A stretch of DNA of 64,000 bases, taken from assembly GCA_021797735.1 (NCBI GenBank), contig JAJZZE010000024.1, forward strand, positions 62,001-126,000, written 5' to 3'. Made by a program: the position numbers and the translations under genes. This document shows, piece by piece, positions 1-9,100 of the stretch. This DNA comes from Thermoplasmata archaeon. Lineage in GTDB: Archaea; Thermoplasmatota; Thermoplasmata; Thermoplasmatales; Thermoplasmataceae. Numbering within the stretch: position 1 is the first letter of the stretch; every line of letters starts with the position of its first letter. A model generated the notes under the pieces. The model made no database searches. It had not been told where the DNA came from and saw nothing but the letters and a program-made list of their open reading frames with translations.

Positions 1-2
1 TA

Positions 3-353
3 GAGAAATTATCAGAGGGTTTCGATGGAATTATCATAATAGATGCAAATGGATTATTACACCCAAGGAAATGTGGTTTAGCAACATTTGCCGGAATAAT
101 AATGGATAAAACAACAATAGGTGTGGCAAAATCCCTGCTCCTGGGAAATATAAATAATAATTATATATATTACAATAATGAAAAACTTGGCTATATGATA
201 AATAAACATACCATAGTAAGTCCAGGAAATAAAATAAGTTTAGGGACAAGTATAAAAAAGATAATGTTATTAGGTAATGGTAAATATCCTGAAATATTAA
301 AACTGGCTCATAATGAGACCGTAAAATTGAGGAAGCGGAGATTGCCGAGCTAG
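3..353 (+). CDS. nfi: Endonuclease V (deoxyinosine 3'-endonuclease), 5' end outside window
   Basis: This is the C-terminal part of endonuclease V, which nicks DNA next to deoxyinosine produced by adenine deamination, a damage favoured by heat and acid. The frame is open from base 3, and the track's ATG at 102 is internal. The visible motifs are DANGLLHPR followed by GLATFAG and TIGVAKSLL, the conserved core of the family. The N-terminal catalytic part lies upstream of the window. The stop codon TAG at 351-353 lies inside tRNA-Leu, so the last six codons are read from DNA that also encodes the tRNA acceptor and D arm. I am confident of the family; whether the C-terminus is native or was changed by events at the tRNA is not decidable here. 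Confidence 0.85.
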   Translation, partial: EKLSEGFDGIIIIDANGLLHPRKCGLATFAGIIMDKTTIGVAKSLLLGNINNNYIYYNNEKLGYMINKHTIVSPGNKISLGTSIKKIMLLGNGKYPEILKLAHNETVKLRKRRLPS

Positions 354-419
354 GACAAAGGCGATGGATTCAGGGTTCATTTCCGCAGGGATTCGAGGGT
401 TCAAATCCCTCTCTCCGCA
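335..419 (+). tRNA. tRNA-Leu (CAG)
   Basis: A type II tRNA with a long variable arm. The acceptor stem GCGGAGA pairs with TCTCCGC, the anticodon stem ATGGA/TTCAT encloses the loop TTCAGGG with anticodon CAG, and the T arm is GAGGG-TTCAAAT-CCCTC. The discriminator base is A419 and no CCA is encoded. The 3' end of the gene, from 409, is the start of a 98-bp direct repeat that recurs at 10952, so this tRNA is the integration site of the downstream island and remains intact after insertion. Confidence 0.92.
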
Positions 420-506
420 CTATTATAAAGTTTAATGTGTATACTATAAAGATAGATAATTACCTCTATTCCTTTATATACTGTTAAAATTCTTTATTAA
501 CGGATT
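409..506 (+). repeat. Left attachment repeat (attL) of the 10.5-kb island
   Basis: 98 bases identical to 10952-11049 by direct comparison. The copy begins with the last bases of tRNA-Leu (CTCTCTCCGC), continues through an AT-rich segment, and ends in the last codons of a decayed minus-strand gene. Identity stops sharply on both sides. A tRNA 3' end duplicated at the far end of an atypical segment, with an integrase fragment just inside the far copy, is the usual footprint of tyrosine-recombinase integration. The repeat is longer than a typical att core, so homologous recombination between older copies is a possible alternative. Confidence 0.85.
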
Positions 507-720
507 CTTTAACTTGAAGATACTTTATATATGAATCAAAGAAGACATTCCCCCGCATATTTTTTATTATCCTGCCGTTTTTTACCTTCCAGGTGAAATC
601 ATACAGATCACGTTTATCAAAATTATCGGTCTTATATATTCTTTCATACTGGGAAATCAGCACCTCAAACTATTCAAATACTTTTAACGATAAAACTCTC
701 ACATTTATAGATATATAAAT
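484..720 (-). pseudogene. Decayed 3' gene fragment ending in ...ESVNKEF
   Basis: Reading the minus strand gives about 57 coherent residues, from VLISQYERIYKTDNF to a terminus KESVNKEF and a stop at 484-486. An in-frame TAG interrupts the frame further upstream and no clear start is present. Related termini (KKSVNKEF, KESLNKEF) lie at 11027 and near 31098, in each case pointing toward a tRNA gene. I do not recognise the family; it may be the end of a transposase or of another element-borne gene. The last codons lie within the 98-bp att repeat. Confidence 0.45.
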
Positions 721-949
721 CAAATTATAATATTCTCTTCTATTATTAAAATAAAACACGGGGTTTGTGGGAAATTAAGAAATTTATTTTTAAAACATAT
801 AAATGGTTGAATGTTTAGCACATAATAATATTAAAATTATATCAAAATGAATTTTTTTTTCCGGTTAAAACCCAAGTTGAAAATCATTATTGATTGGAAG
901 CTAATTTTTTCTTCTTTATTTTTGTAAAGGTATTAAAATCTGAAAAGTT

Positions 950-1335
950 ATGAGTATAGTAATGACCAATGCATAATCCGGGCTTGCAAGTATACCTAAA
1001 TCCGATCTTGATAGCTTTGGGGTTACCATAGAAACGCTATAGAACGAGTTTATAATGGATCAGCTTGAAAGAAGCGGAGTTGACATCAAGAATGGCATAG
1101 GCGGTTTAGTCTCAGCCGAATTAGCTAACAAGATCGAAAAGTTTTAGTTGCTATGGTTGCTAGCCGAATTGTGAAATGTCCGGTGTGCGGAAAAGTAATA
1201 GTGGCTCTCCAATGAAAAAATAGGCTTTTAACGTGTTTGATGTTTCATGATATAAGTGCTCATCCTGTGAAAACAACTTCAATGTCAATGTGAGCAAACA
1301 TAATGCGTATACTATCCCAAAGAGTTAATAAACTT
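950..1335 (+). pseudogene. Remnant of a small zinc-ribbon protein gene
   Basis: The frame starting at ATG 950 reads through two in-frame stops to MDQLERSGVDIKNG and then VSAELANKIEKF. It is followed, after frame changes, by IVKCPVCGKVIVALQ and YKCSSCENNFNVNV, i.e. the two CxxC halves of a zinc ribbon. This looks like one gene for a small DNA-binding zinc-ribbon protein broken by stops and frameshifts. The rest of the 420-1361 gap is AT-rich, with only the decayed fragment at 484-720. Confidence 0.4.
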
Positions 1336-1361
1336 TATTCCCGATTTTTGAAGTTACTTAT

Positions 1362-4300
1362 TTACGAAATGAAATCCATTGTCACCAATTTAAGCTTTGA
1401 AGAATCGAATGGTTTTACATCCGCCTTCTTAAACATGCCTTTTTCAGCCAGAAAATTGCCAAGATCCCCTATCATTTTCTTCCAGTCACTGTCTTTCTTG
1501 TAAGATTTCCATATCTGCCTTAGGACTTGAAGCCTTTTCTTAGTGGGAGGAAGAGATAGTAGCTTTGATTTGATCTGTTCCCATACGTGTTCAACAGAGA
1601 TATCGTTAGGATATTCGTAAAGATAATCACTTAGCTGTATCTCAATCTCATCAATCATTTTCTTAATAAATTTAGTGCTGTTTGATCTGTTGAGTTCTTT
1701 CAACTGAGAATCTTGCGTGCTGCTGAGCTCTATCTCTTTGTATGTCCTTTCAATTTCCTCTAAAACCAGTTTATTTGTGTCATAGACTTTCTCGAAGAAA
1801 GACGGAATCACGCGTTTTTCCCCTTTTTTGCATTTTATGTACTCCAAAATGTCAGTTTTGCTGGTCAGAAAATTACCAGTGCTTAGATCGTATATATACC
1901 AGAAGTGGAAGTCCCTTTCATACTCATAGTAGAAGAATATTCCTGAGATATTTTCTCTCTTCAGTCCGCTGAACACGCCAAATGGAATTTTTTCCAGTTC
2001 CTCGACTCCCTTATCTTTAAGGAAGTCTTTCAATGGCTGATAAAAGAGCTCTCCACCGCCAAACAGGTCGGCTTCTAATTCTTTAAAGAGCTTTTCGTCC
2101 TTTCCTTTGATACGTCGGATTATCCCGAATACCTTAGGGTGTATTTCCTCCCCAAGAACAGTTTGGTCAAGACCAACAGAATTATCAATATCAACAATCT
2201 TGCTCTGTAGTGCCTGCACTAACTTGAGGAGCTCTTCAAGCTCATCTTCAGGGAAGAAGTTGTAGACGTAAATTTCCTTGTAGGGTGACCCAATCCTGTC
2301 AATCCTACCTGCCCTCTGAATCATGCGTGTTGGATTCCAGTGTAGATCGTAATTGATCAGGTACTTCGCAGTTTGAAGATTCTGGCCTTCGGATAGGACG
2401 TCTGTGCTGAGGATTATGTCAACATTCTTCTCGAAAAATTTCTTTATTATCTCTTCACGCTGTCCTGGGTTCTTACTGGTGGTTCCAGAGCTAGAAATCG
2501 CTTCGATCTTGAGTTTTGAGAACCGTTTATCGTTGATGATCTCTTCATAGATGTAGTTTAAGGTGTCCGCATAATATGTGAACAGGATAATCTGTCCGTC
2601 TTTGGACAGCTCCAGGAGCTTTTCCTTAAGAACATTGAGCTTTGAATCGTCACTGGGTTTAATTTTTTTAACCTTATCCAAAATGTTGTTTAACAAGTCT
2701 ATATCAATATCTATGTCATTGAACAGGTCATCAGCACGATATTCGGAGAGTTTGAAATCATTAAGAACTTCCTTGATATCCCCATCTTCCATTTCATCAT
2801 AGGACCTTAATATGTATCTTATGTAACTCTCCTTAGTCAGGAGCTTTTCATCCTTAAGGTACTTCTTCAACTTTTCAAGAAATTGGATATGGTTAAAGAT
2901 GCTCTTTCTGAAGGAGTCTACACTACTTTCCAATCGTTTCAACAAGATCGTCCTGAAAATACCACCAATGGCTATCATTCTGCCTAAGGCAAGCCTTTCC
3001 TCTTCGGTCTTAACGCCCTCCTTTCTGTACTCAAGAATGCGGTAATATGCCATTGTCAGTTTTTCAGTAAGAGTATCCGAAATCTCTTTGTACATTCCTT
3101 TGTATGCACTGTCCAGTTTGTAATTGATATTTTCAAGGACACGTTTAGGGAACGTAATTTTATGTTCTTCAGTCTCGCCATCTGGGAGCTCTGTTATTAT
3201 ATATGCATTGGGATAGTTCTCAATAATGTAGTCCCTTGTTCTCCTGATAGAGATTTCATTTAACAGGTCATTAAGTAGCGAAGGATTGTCTTTGGCATCC
3301 TTAAAGAATTTAAACAGATCTGGTATGTTTTCCTTGATAAACGCAGACCTGTCCATCAGTACTAGAAGCATAATTTGCCAGTACAGGTCCCATGGAGTAT
3401 TGTTTATAGGGGTTGCGGTAAGAAACAAAATGTAAGGTTTATTTCCCGAATTCGAAAAATGGTCATTAACAAGTGAAAAAAAGTTCTCCCACCTATTTGA
3501 TAGCGGGTTTCTAAAGTTGTGGCTTTCGTCAACAACGATTAATTCCACATTATCCAAACGCCCACCGAGCGTTCTCTTCGCCTTCTCAAGATAATTTTCA
3601 GAGGCAAGGTCCTCCTGCGATAGTATATTCTCTTTTGTATCTATTTTCTTAAGCTCGTTTCTCCACATCCCACGAAGCTGCGCTGGACATACAATCAATA
3701 TATTCTTCCGTTCATAGTAGCCAATTTGTTCAAGGATCTTCTTGGCGATCCATGTTTTTCCCAATCCAACGGAATCGGCCACTATACATCCGCCGTATTT
3801 CTTCATCCTTGTCCATATTCTAGCTATGGCATCTTCCTGGAACTGTGCTAGATTTACCTTAGTCTCAGGCAACCCTTTTGGTTTTTCTTCTTTTTGTCCT
3901 TCCTTTATGTCCTCTTTCTGCATTTCATAAAGTGTTTTGATGTATATTTCGTATGGAGAGTATTCTTTGCTGCCAAATCTGGAATTTTCAAGGAGTTCTA
4001 TTAACTGCATTTTGAAATCTATAGACTCAGCCCAAAACTTGTCAAACCATTCTTTTCTGGTATAGATGGCCTGGGATTCCTGCCTCCAGGTGTTCAGCTC
4101 GCCATATCTGGTAAGTCCTGCACGGGTGAAATTGGAAGAACCTATGACTATCCGATCATCAAAGATGTATGCTTTTCCATGAAGAAATTTCTCAAAAAGC
4201 CTCACTTCTACGTTGTCTCGTTTCAGGAACTCGATAAAAAGCCGTACTGTTGAATCAGAGTCCTTTGAGAGGTCAAAGCCTTCAACTTCTTTTTTTATCT

Positions 4301-4538
4301 CTTCAAGTAAGACATCACCAAGAGTAATATCATTCTGAATCTCTGGAGTCTTACCCAATAAAAGTCTAAATTTCACTGAGCGGTCAAGGTTATCCTTGAT
4401 CATAGCAAAACCACCTATGTTAAAGAACGCGGTGGCAATGTCAAAGTTGCCTTTCCCATTTTCTTTCAATGCATCATTTAAGAAGCTAACCAGTTTGTTA
4501 CCATCACTATTATCTATTATCTCTTTATGCAGCGCCAT
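1362..4538 (-). CDS. PLD-family nuclease / SNF2-type helicase fusion
   Basis: A 1058-residue protein with two halves. The N-terminal 200 or so residues hold a phospholipase D-type HKD nuclease motif (HGKAYIFDD...IGSSNF, near residue 122). The rest is a superfamily II SNF2-like motor: Walker A DSVGLGKT near 256, Walker B DESH near 338, TATP shortly after, and the C-terminal helicase motifs ILSTDVLSEGQN and QRAGRID near 740. One HKD motif implies dimerisation for catalysis, as in other PLD nucleases. It is the last gene of the island operon, 9 nt after the DUF4411 gene. SNF2 proteins in DISARM (DrmD) and related systems translocate on DNA. I infer that this one delivers or controls the attached nuclease on incoming unmethylated DNA. 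Confidence 0.85.
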   Translation of the reverse strand: MALHKEIIDNSDGNKLVSFLNDALKENGKGNFDIATAFFNIGGFAMIKDNLDRSVKFRLLLGKTPEIQNDITLGDVLLEEIKKEVEGFDLSKDSDSTVRLFIEFLKRDNVEVRLFEKFLHGKAYIFDDRIVIGSSNFTRAGLTRYGELNTWRQESQAIYTRKEWFDKFWAESIDFKMQLIELLENSRFGSKEYSPYEIYIKTLYEMQKEDIKEGQKEEKPKGLPETKVNLAQFQEDAIARIWTRMKKYGGCIVADSVGLGKTWIAKKILEQIGYYERKNILIVCPAQLRGMWRNELKKIDTKENILSQEDLASENYLEKAKRTLGGRLDNVELIVVDESHNFRNPLSNRWENFFSLVNDHFSNSGNKPYILFLTATPINNTPWDLYWQIMLLVLMDRSAFIKENIPDLFKFFKDAKDNPSLLNDLLNEISIRRTRDYIIENYPNAYIITELPDGETEEHKITFPKRVLENINYKLDSAYKGMYKEISDTLTEKLTMAYYRILEYRKEGVKTEEERLALGRMIAIGGIFRTILLKRLESSVDSFRKSIFNHIQFLEKLKKYLKDEKLLTKESYIRYILRSYDEMEDGDIKEVLNDFKLSEYRADDLFNDIDIDIDLLNNILDKVKKIKPSDDSKLNVLKEKLLELSKDGQIILFTYYADTLNYIYEEIINDKRFSKLKIEAISSSGTTSKNPGQREEIIKKFFEKNVDIILSTDVLSEGQNLQTAKYLINYDLHWNPTRMIQRAGRIDRIGSPYKEIYVYNFFPEDELEELLKLVQALQSKIVDIDNSVGLDQTVLGEEIHPKVFGIIRRIKGKDEKLFKELEADLFGGGELFYQPLKDFLKDKGVEELEKIPFGVFSGLKRENISGIFFYYEYERDFHFWYIYDLSTGNFLTSKTDILEYIKCKKGEKRVIPSFFEKVYDTNKLVLEEIERTYKEIELSSTQDSQLKELNRSNSTKFIKKMIDEIEIQLSDYLYEYPNDISVEHVWEQIKSKLLSLPPTKKRLQVLRQIWKSYKKDSDWKKMIGDLGNFLAEKGMFKKADVKPFDSSKLKLVTMDFIS

Positions 4539-4547
4539 ATTATCACC

Positions 4548-5039
4548 TTAAAATTTCCACCCTTCTATCCTGAACATTTCAATTATACCAATAGAGTCTA
4601 TGCTGTACTTCTGGCATACATATGGTATCCGAACTTTATATCCACGGAGTCTCTCTTCCGTGACAACTATTCTTTTTATTTGGACTATGGTTTGTTGGGA
4701 CCCTGTGGCCATTTCTACTGCCAGAGCCACTACCCAGGCGTCAGCATCATATTTCCTATCTTCTTTTACCAACGCAGGATAATTCTTTAAGATATCCTTC
4801 AATATTTCAACCTGCCTCTTCGTTGGCGGCCGAAATAGACTACTATTCCTCTTGGCCCACAATGCAAGCTCATCGTCCCTTTCTTTGACCTCTAATAGTA
4901 CTTCTGTTGGGGCGACCAGAAGACCTTTCTTGGATAATGATTCCAAGTTATTCCATACACTTGGGAACACATCAATTGGATTGTGTCTATTGAGTTCTAC
5001 GAACGAAGATGTGTCCATAATGTAGTGGTAGAAAGTCAT
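4548..5039 (-). CDS. DUF4411 PIN-like protein, putative RNase toxin
   Basis: A 163-residue protein. The start YIMDTSSFVELNR carries the first acidic residue of a PIN-like fold, TEVLLEVKERDDEL gives a second acidic cluster near residue 46, and KYDADAWVVALA near residue 100 gives a third; together these match DUF4411, a PIN-like family. PIN proteins are metal-dependent ribonucleases, many of them toxins of type II pairs. The gene overlaps the XRE-ImmA/IrrE gene by 4 nt, so the two are translationally coupled. I recall DUF4411 and XRE-ImmA/IrrE genes as frequent neighbours but cannot verify that here. A role as a growth-arrest effector is inference. Confidence 0.75.
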   Translation of the reverse strand: MTFYHYIMDTSSFVELNRHNPIDVFPSVWNNLESLSKKGLLVAPTEVLLEVKERDDELALWAKRNSSLFRPPTKRQVEILKDILKNYPALVKEDRKYDADAWVVALAVEMATGSQQTIVQIKRIVVTEERLRGYKVRIPYVCQKYSIDSIGIIEMFRIEGWKF

Positions 5040-6184
5040 TTTCTCGCCCTTGCCAGAACTTTATCGAAATTCTTAGATTTTATAGATAGGAAGCTCAGTG
5101 CATCGTTGTAAGTTATGAATTCCTTATCGAAATTGTTTGCAACAAGAGATACAAACTTATTGCCCATTTCCGAAAGACACTTCCGATCAGTTGCTATTTT
5201 CTTGAACTTCTTCTCTTTTTTCTCCACTTTTATTTCCTTTGGAGTATATCTAGCAAGCACGGACTCAAATTCTTGCCTTGAAATGTAATTTAGATTTACC
5301 ATTTTCACCAGTAGAACTGCCTTACTTACCTTATATCTCTTAGACAGAGCATTCAGTGTGTCCGTCTCCGTGAGGTTATGTACGTGTTTGTTAAATATAT
5401 CAATTGAGATCTCCTTTGGCAACAGGAAAGCCGATGAGAAGGAGTCGCACCAGCCCTCAATATTGCTTCTAGCCTGCAAAGACTCTTCTGGGAGGTCTAT
5501 TACGGTCTCTCCTAAGATTATGTGTCCAAACTCATGCATTAAAGTGAACAACCGAGCTTCGATGCTGTCCTTTGAGTTTATCACTATAATGTTCGGAGTT
5601 CCATCTGCTAAGGCAAACCCTCTTGCATCCTCAATTGGCATGGATAACTGAAAAACCAGAATATTATGGTCTTCTAACACGTCTCGTAAATACCCCATCA
5701 TCTTGTATGCATCTCCGAACTTCCTTTGCTCTTCAATGTCAAAATTCAATATCTTCCGATATTCTGAAGCAATGAATTCTGGATTATCGGTTAGTTTTGC
5801 CTTTTTGATTTCAGTTTCAGTGGCATAATTGATATTAAGGGACAGTTCTTTGCTCACACTCTGAAGACCCCGGGTTCTTCGGATGGCAAGAATGGTTTTG
5901 CGGTCGAATATGTTAGTCTTGTTTGGTAGAAACCTATAGTCCTTAGGCATCGGTCTTTCCTGTTTTGGTTTTGATAGGAAGAATGACGCAATTGGCCTTT
6001 TGTAGGTTTCTGAAAGGATATACAATTGCCTCATAGTTGGGTTCCTTTTCCCTGATTCCATGTCCTTGACCACTTCCACAGTTGTTCCGAGTTTCTTGGC
6101 AACTTCCCCTACTTCCCAACCTGCACTAGTTCTCAACCACCTGAGAACTTCAGGCACCACATCAATGGTAAATGATTTGGCCAT
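5036..6184 (-). CDS. XRE-family regulator fused to ImmA/IrrE metallopeptidase
   Basis: 382 residues. An XRE helix-turn-helix (EVAKKLGTTVEVVKDMESGKRNPT) occupies roughly residues 10-70, and a gluzincin-like ImmA/IrrE domain carries the zinc motif LMHEFGHIILGE near residue 216. In characterised members (ImmA, IrrE) the protease cleaves a partner repressor in response to stress or mobile-element signals. The gene lies between the methylase (1 nt gap) and DUF4411 (4 nt overlap). It could act as antitoxin, repressor and sensor for the operon. The C-terminal ~90 residues are lysine-rich and of unknown role. The motif is intact, so the enzyme should be active. Confidence 0.85.
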   Translation of the reverse strand: MAKSFTIDVVPEVLRWLRTSAGWEVGEVAKKLGTTVEVVKDMESGKRNPTMRQLYILSETYKRPIASFFLSKPKQERPMPKDYRFLPNKTNIFDRKTILAIRRTRGLQSVSKELSLNINYATETEIKKAKLTDNPEFIASEYRKILNFDIEEQRKFGDAYKMMGYLRDVLEDHNILVFQLSMPIEDARGFALADGTPNIIVINSKDSIEARLFTLMHEFGHIILGETVIDLPEESLQARSNIEGWCDSFSSAFLLPKEISIDIFNKHVHNLTETDTLNALSKRYKVSKAVLLVKMVNLNYISRQEFESVLARYTPKEIKVEKKEKKFKKIATDRKCLSEMGNKFVSLVANNFDKEFITYNDALSFLSIKSKNFDKVLARARK

Positions 6185-6185
6185 T

Positions 6186-9100
6186 CTAATCCCTCAAACT
6201 TTTTGCTTTGTCAATCCTCTGTTTCACTAACTCACAAACTGACCAGTAAACTTCTTTCCTCTCACCTTGAGTCAACCCCAACTCATCGAATATAATGTTG
6301 TCAAGTTCTGCCCTATCAGGGAGAGGGTTAGGTTTCTGCTCTCTTATTGGTTTTTCCCTATCTATACCAACCTCTTCGAAAATCGATTGGGGCTTTCTTT
6401 TTCCCAAGGCATCGAGGAGATCTTGCAATTGTCGCTTTACCTTTGAATTAAACCTTTCCACATCTAATGTTAGAATCTTCTTTGCATCACTAGTCTCAAA
6501 CTTAAGTGCACCCTGACCCAGATTGGACCTTCCTAGCAGCATCACAAAAAATATTTGTATTGTGGAATTCAAAATTGCAGCCAACTCTTTGTAATTTATG
6601 TCCGTTTTCTCAAACAATCTGTGAAATGCCCTGTCGCTCGCCAAAGGGAAATTGGAATACGGACAGTAAAATCGCTCATTAGAAACATATTGGATGAATA
6701 TATGGGCGGGAATCAAGTTTTTCTCCGGAATCGAGTACCAATATTTTCTGTGTTTTACAGTTTCGACATTTGACCACCTGATCCCAGACTCGGTCTTTTG
6801 CCTTTTTCGTGTAACTTGTTTTTCTCCCCATTCAATGTAACTCATCAATCCCAGATGTCCCTCTAATATTAACTCCTTCTTTGATAATGATGGAACAGCT
6901 AGAACATAATTATTTGGAGTTATGGTAATATTTAGAGCCTCCACATCATCCGCATTTCTAATTATAGGTTTAACATAATATTCTTCAATTTTAAATGTCT
7001 CTATGGCTTTATCATCTATGTAAAAGAAGTCATTAACACCGGTATAACACCCAGGAAGTATTGAATCTGCTAGTTTATTTAACGGAATTATGCTCTCTTC
7101 ACCCCTTTCCATAATAATGTAGAAAATATCTGGTGCTCTTAGGTATTTCCCGCCCCATTTATTTCCTTCATAACTGCCTGATTTAAATCTGCCATTTTTG
7201 TAATTCTCCGGATATTCCCAACCATCTTCCAGCAGGTCTTCTTGCAACATAGGAAAAATCCTGCAATCATTTGTGCTAACAACATTCTTAACTAGATCAG
7301 TAATTCCTTTTCTTTTCTCTTTGACTTTGACGTTTTCAATACTAACAAGATTTTGAGATGATAGCACCTCTTCAAAAGGCTTCTTGAACATTATAAACTT
7401 CGCAACACTCTTAATATTTGGCCAAACCTTTTCATTACCACCAGTCACATCATTAAACCAATCTCCCAGGCTTCTTTGTTTTGCTTCAGGCGCCCCAAAT
7501 AGTGCAATTATAGTGTTTACATCAGCATGCGTAAAGCTCCTTTTTGGATTGTCATAGATTGCTGTTATTGGAACATACTTACATAAGAACTCCTGCAATA
7601 CCTTTCCATATTCAACATCTAACCAAGAATTAGATGTAATAAAACAGAAACTCCCATTATTATTCAATAAACTTAAACCGTGAAAATAAAAATAGATGTA
7701 ATAATCGCTTCTCTTCCCCACATCTTTTAGGACTGGAAATCTCTCTTTAACTGATTCAATCAATTTATCTTTATACTCTTTCTTTTCCTCACTCGTAACC
7801 TCTGATTTTAGTTTATTTGGAGGCGAAATCATTTCTTGCCTAACATAAGGTGGATTCCCAATAACTATGTCAAACCCTTCTTTTTCTGAAAATATTTCTG
7901 CAAAATCAATGTCCCAGACGAAAGGTTTCTTCTCAGGATCATTCAAATGGTTCTTGACATTTCTTAGCTTCTCAATTTCTTCCTTATTTGTGTTAATCCT
8001 CAGTAGGTTCTCATTTACTTTTTTCTCATCTATTACTTGCTCTCCGGCAAGAGTTTTTTGAGACCTCGCTATCTTTATGTTATGCTCAAAGACTTGTATA
8101 TCAGTTGTAAGACTCTCAACTCTTTCATTTATTATTTCCTCAAATAGATGAATTTCCTCCTCTTTAACCTCCTCGGGTGACTTGAATTTGGCAGTTGGTG
8201 AGTTTTCAAAGTACTTCCTTTTTTCCTGTTTTAAGTCATCCAACTTCCTCTTCAGGTGATCTTTCAAGTTATTTGTTCTTAAATTGAAGCTTATACCACC
8301 AATTTCCTGAACAAGAGAGTCCCCCACTCTTAGGTTGAGATTCAGGTTTGGCAAAAGTGGGTGCTGTCTCAATTCTTCTTTTTTAAACTCGGTTTCTACG
8401 ATCAATTGGAGCCAGAGCCTCAACTCGGCGGCGTGAATTGCCCAGGGCATTACGTCAACCCCGTACAAGGAATATTGAATTACTCTATTTTTCAGTGCAA
8501 AGTCTGATAGACTGTTACCGATGTACTTATATATCATCCTGTAGAGGTCAGAAACAACATTCAGCATACCCACTAAAAAGGCACCTGAGCCGCAGGCTGG
8601 ATCGACCACTGAGAGGTTGCTTAGGGTGTCTTCAAGCTTCCTCCAATGTTCATTTTTCGTGAACCAATCCTCTATCTTTTCTCTCTCTTCGGCTGGGTCA
8701 AAAATGAGAGAGTAGAATTTTTCCTTTGGTAATTCTGACAAATTTTTGGACAGGTATTCAACCAGACTCCTACGGCACATGAAATCCACCTCAACTCTGG
8801 GGGTGTAAAAGATGCCAAGGTCATTCCTATCGTAGATTTCCTCGGCAACATTAGCAAGTGACTCATAGACATAACCAATCATCTGGGGATCTACTGCAAC
8901 TTCTGATTCTAGGGGCATATCTTCCTTTATTGTGAAATTGTAGGACTCGAAGAATTCGAGGACTTCCTGGAATATCTTGTCAGTTATGAGAATCTTGAGG
9001 TTATCTAGACCATTCTCCCTGAAAAGACCTCCATTAAGGTATGGAGCATTGGAAATTACTTTCACAACGTCTTCTGGCAATCCTTTGACCTCATTTGCTC

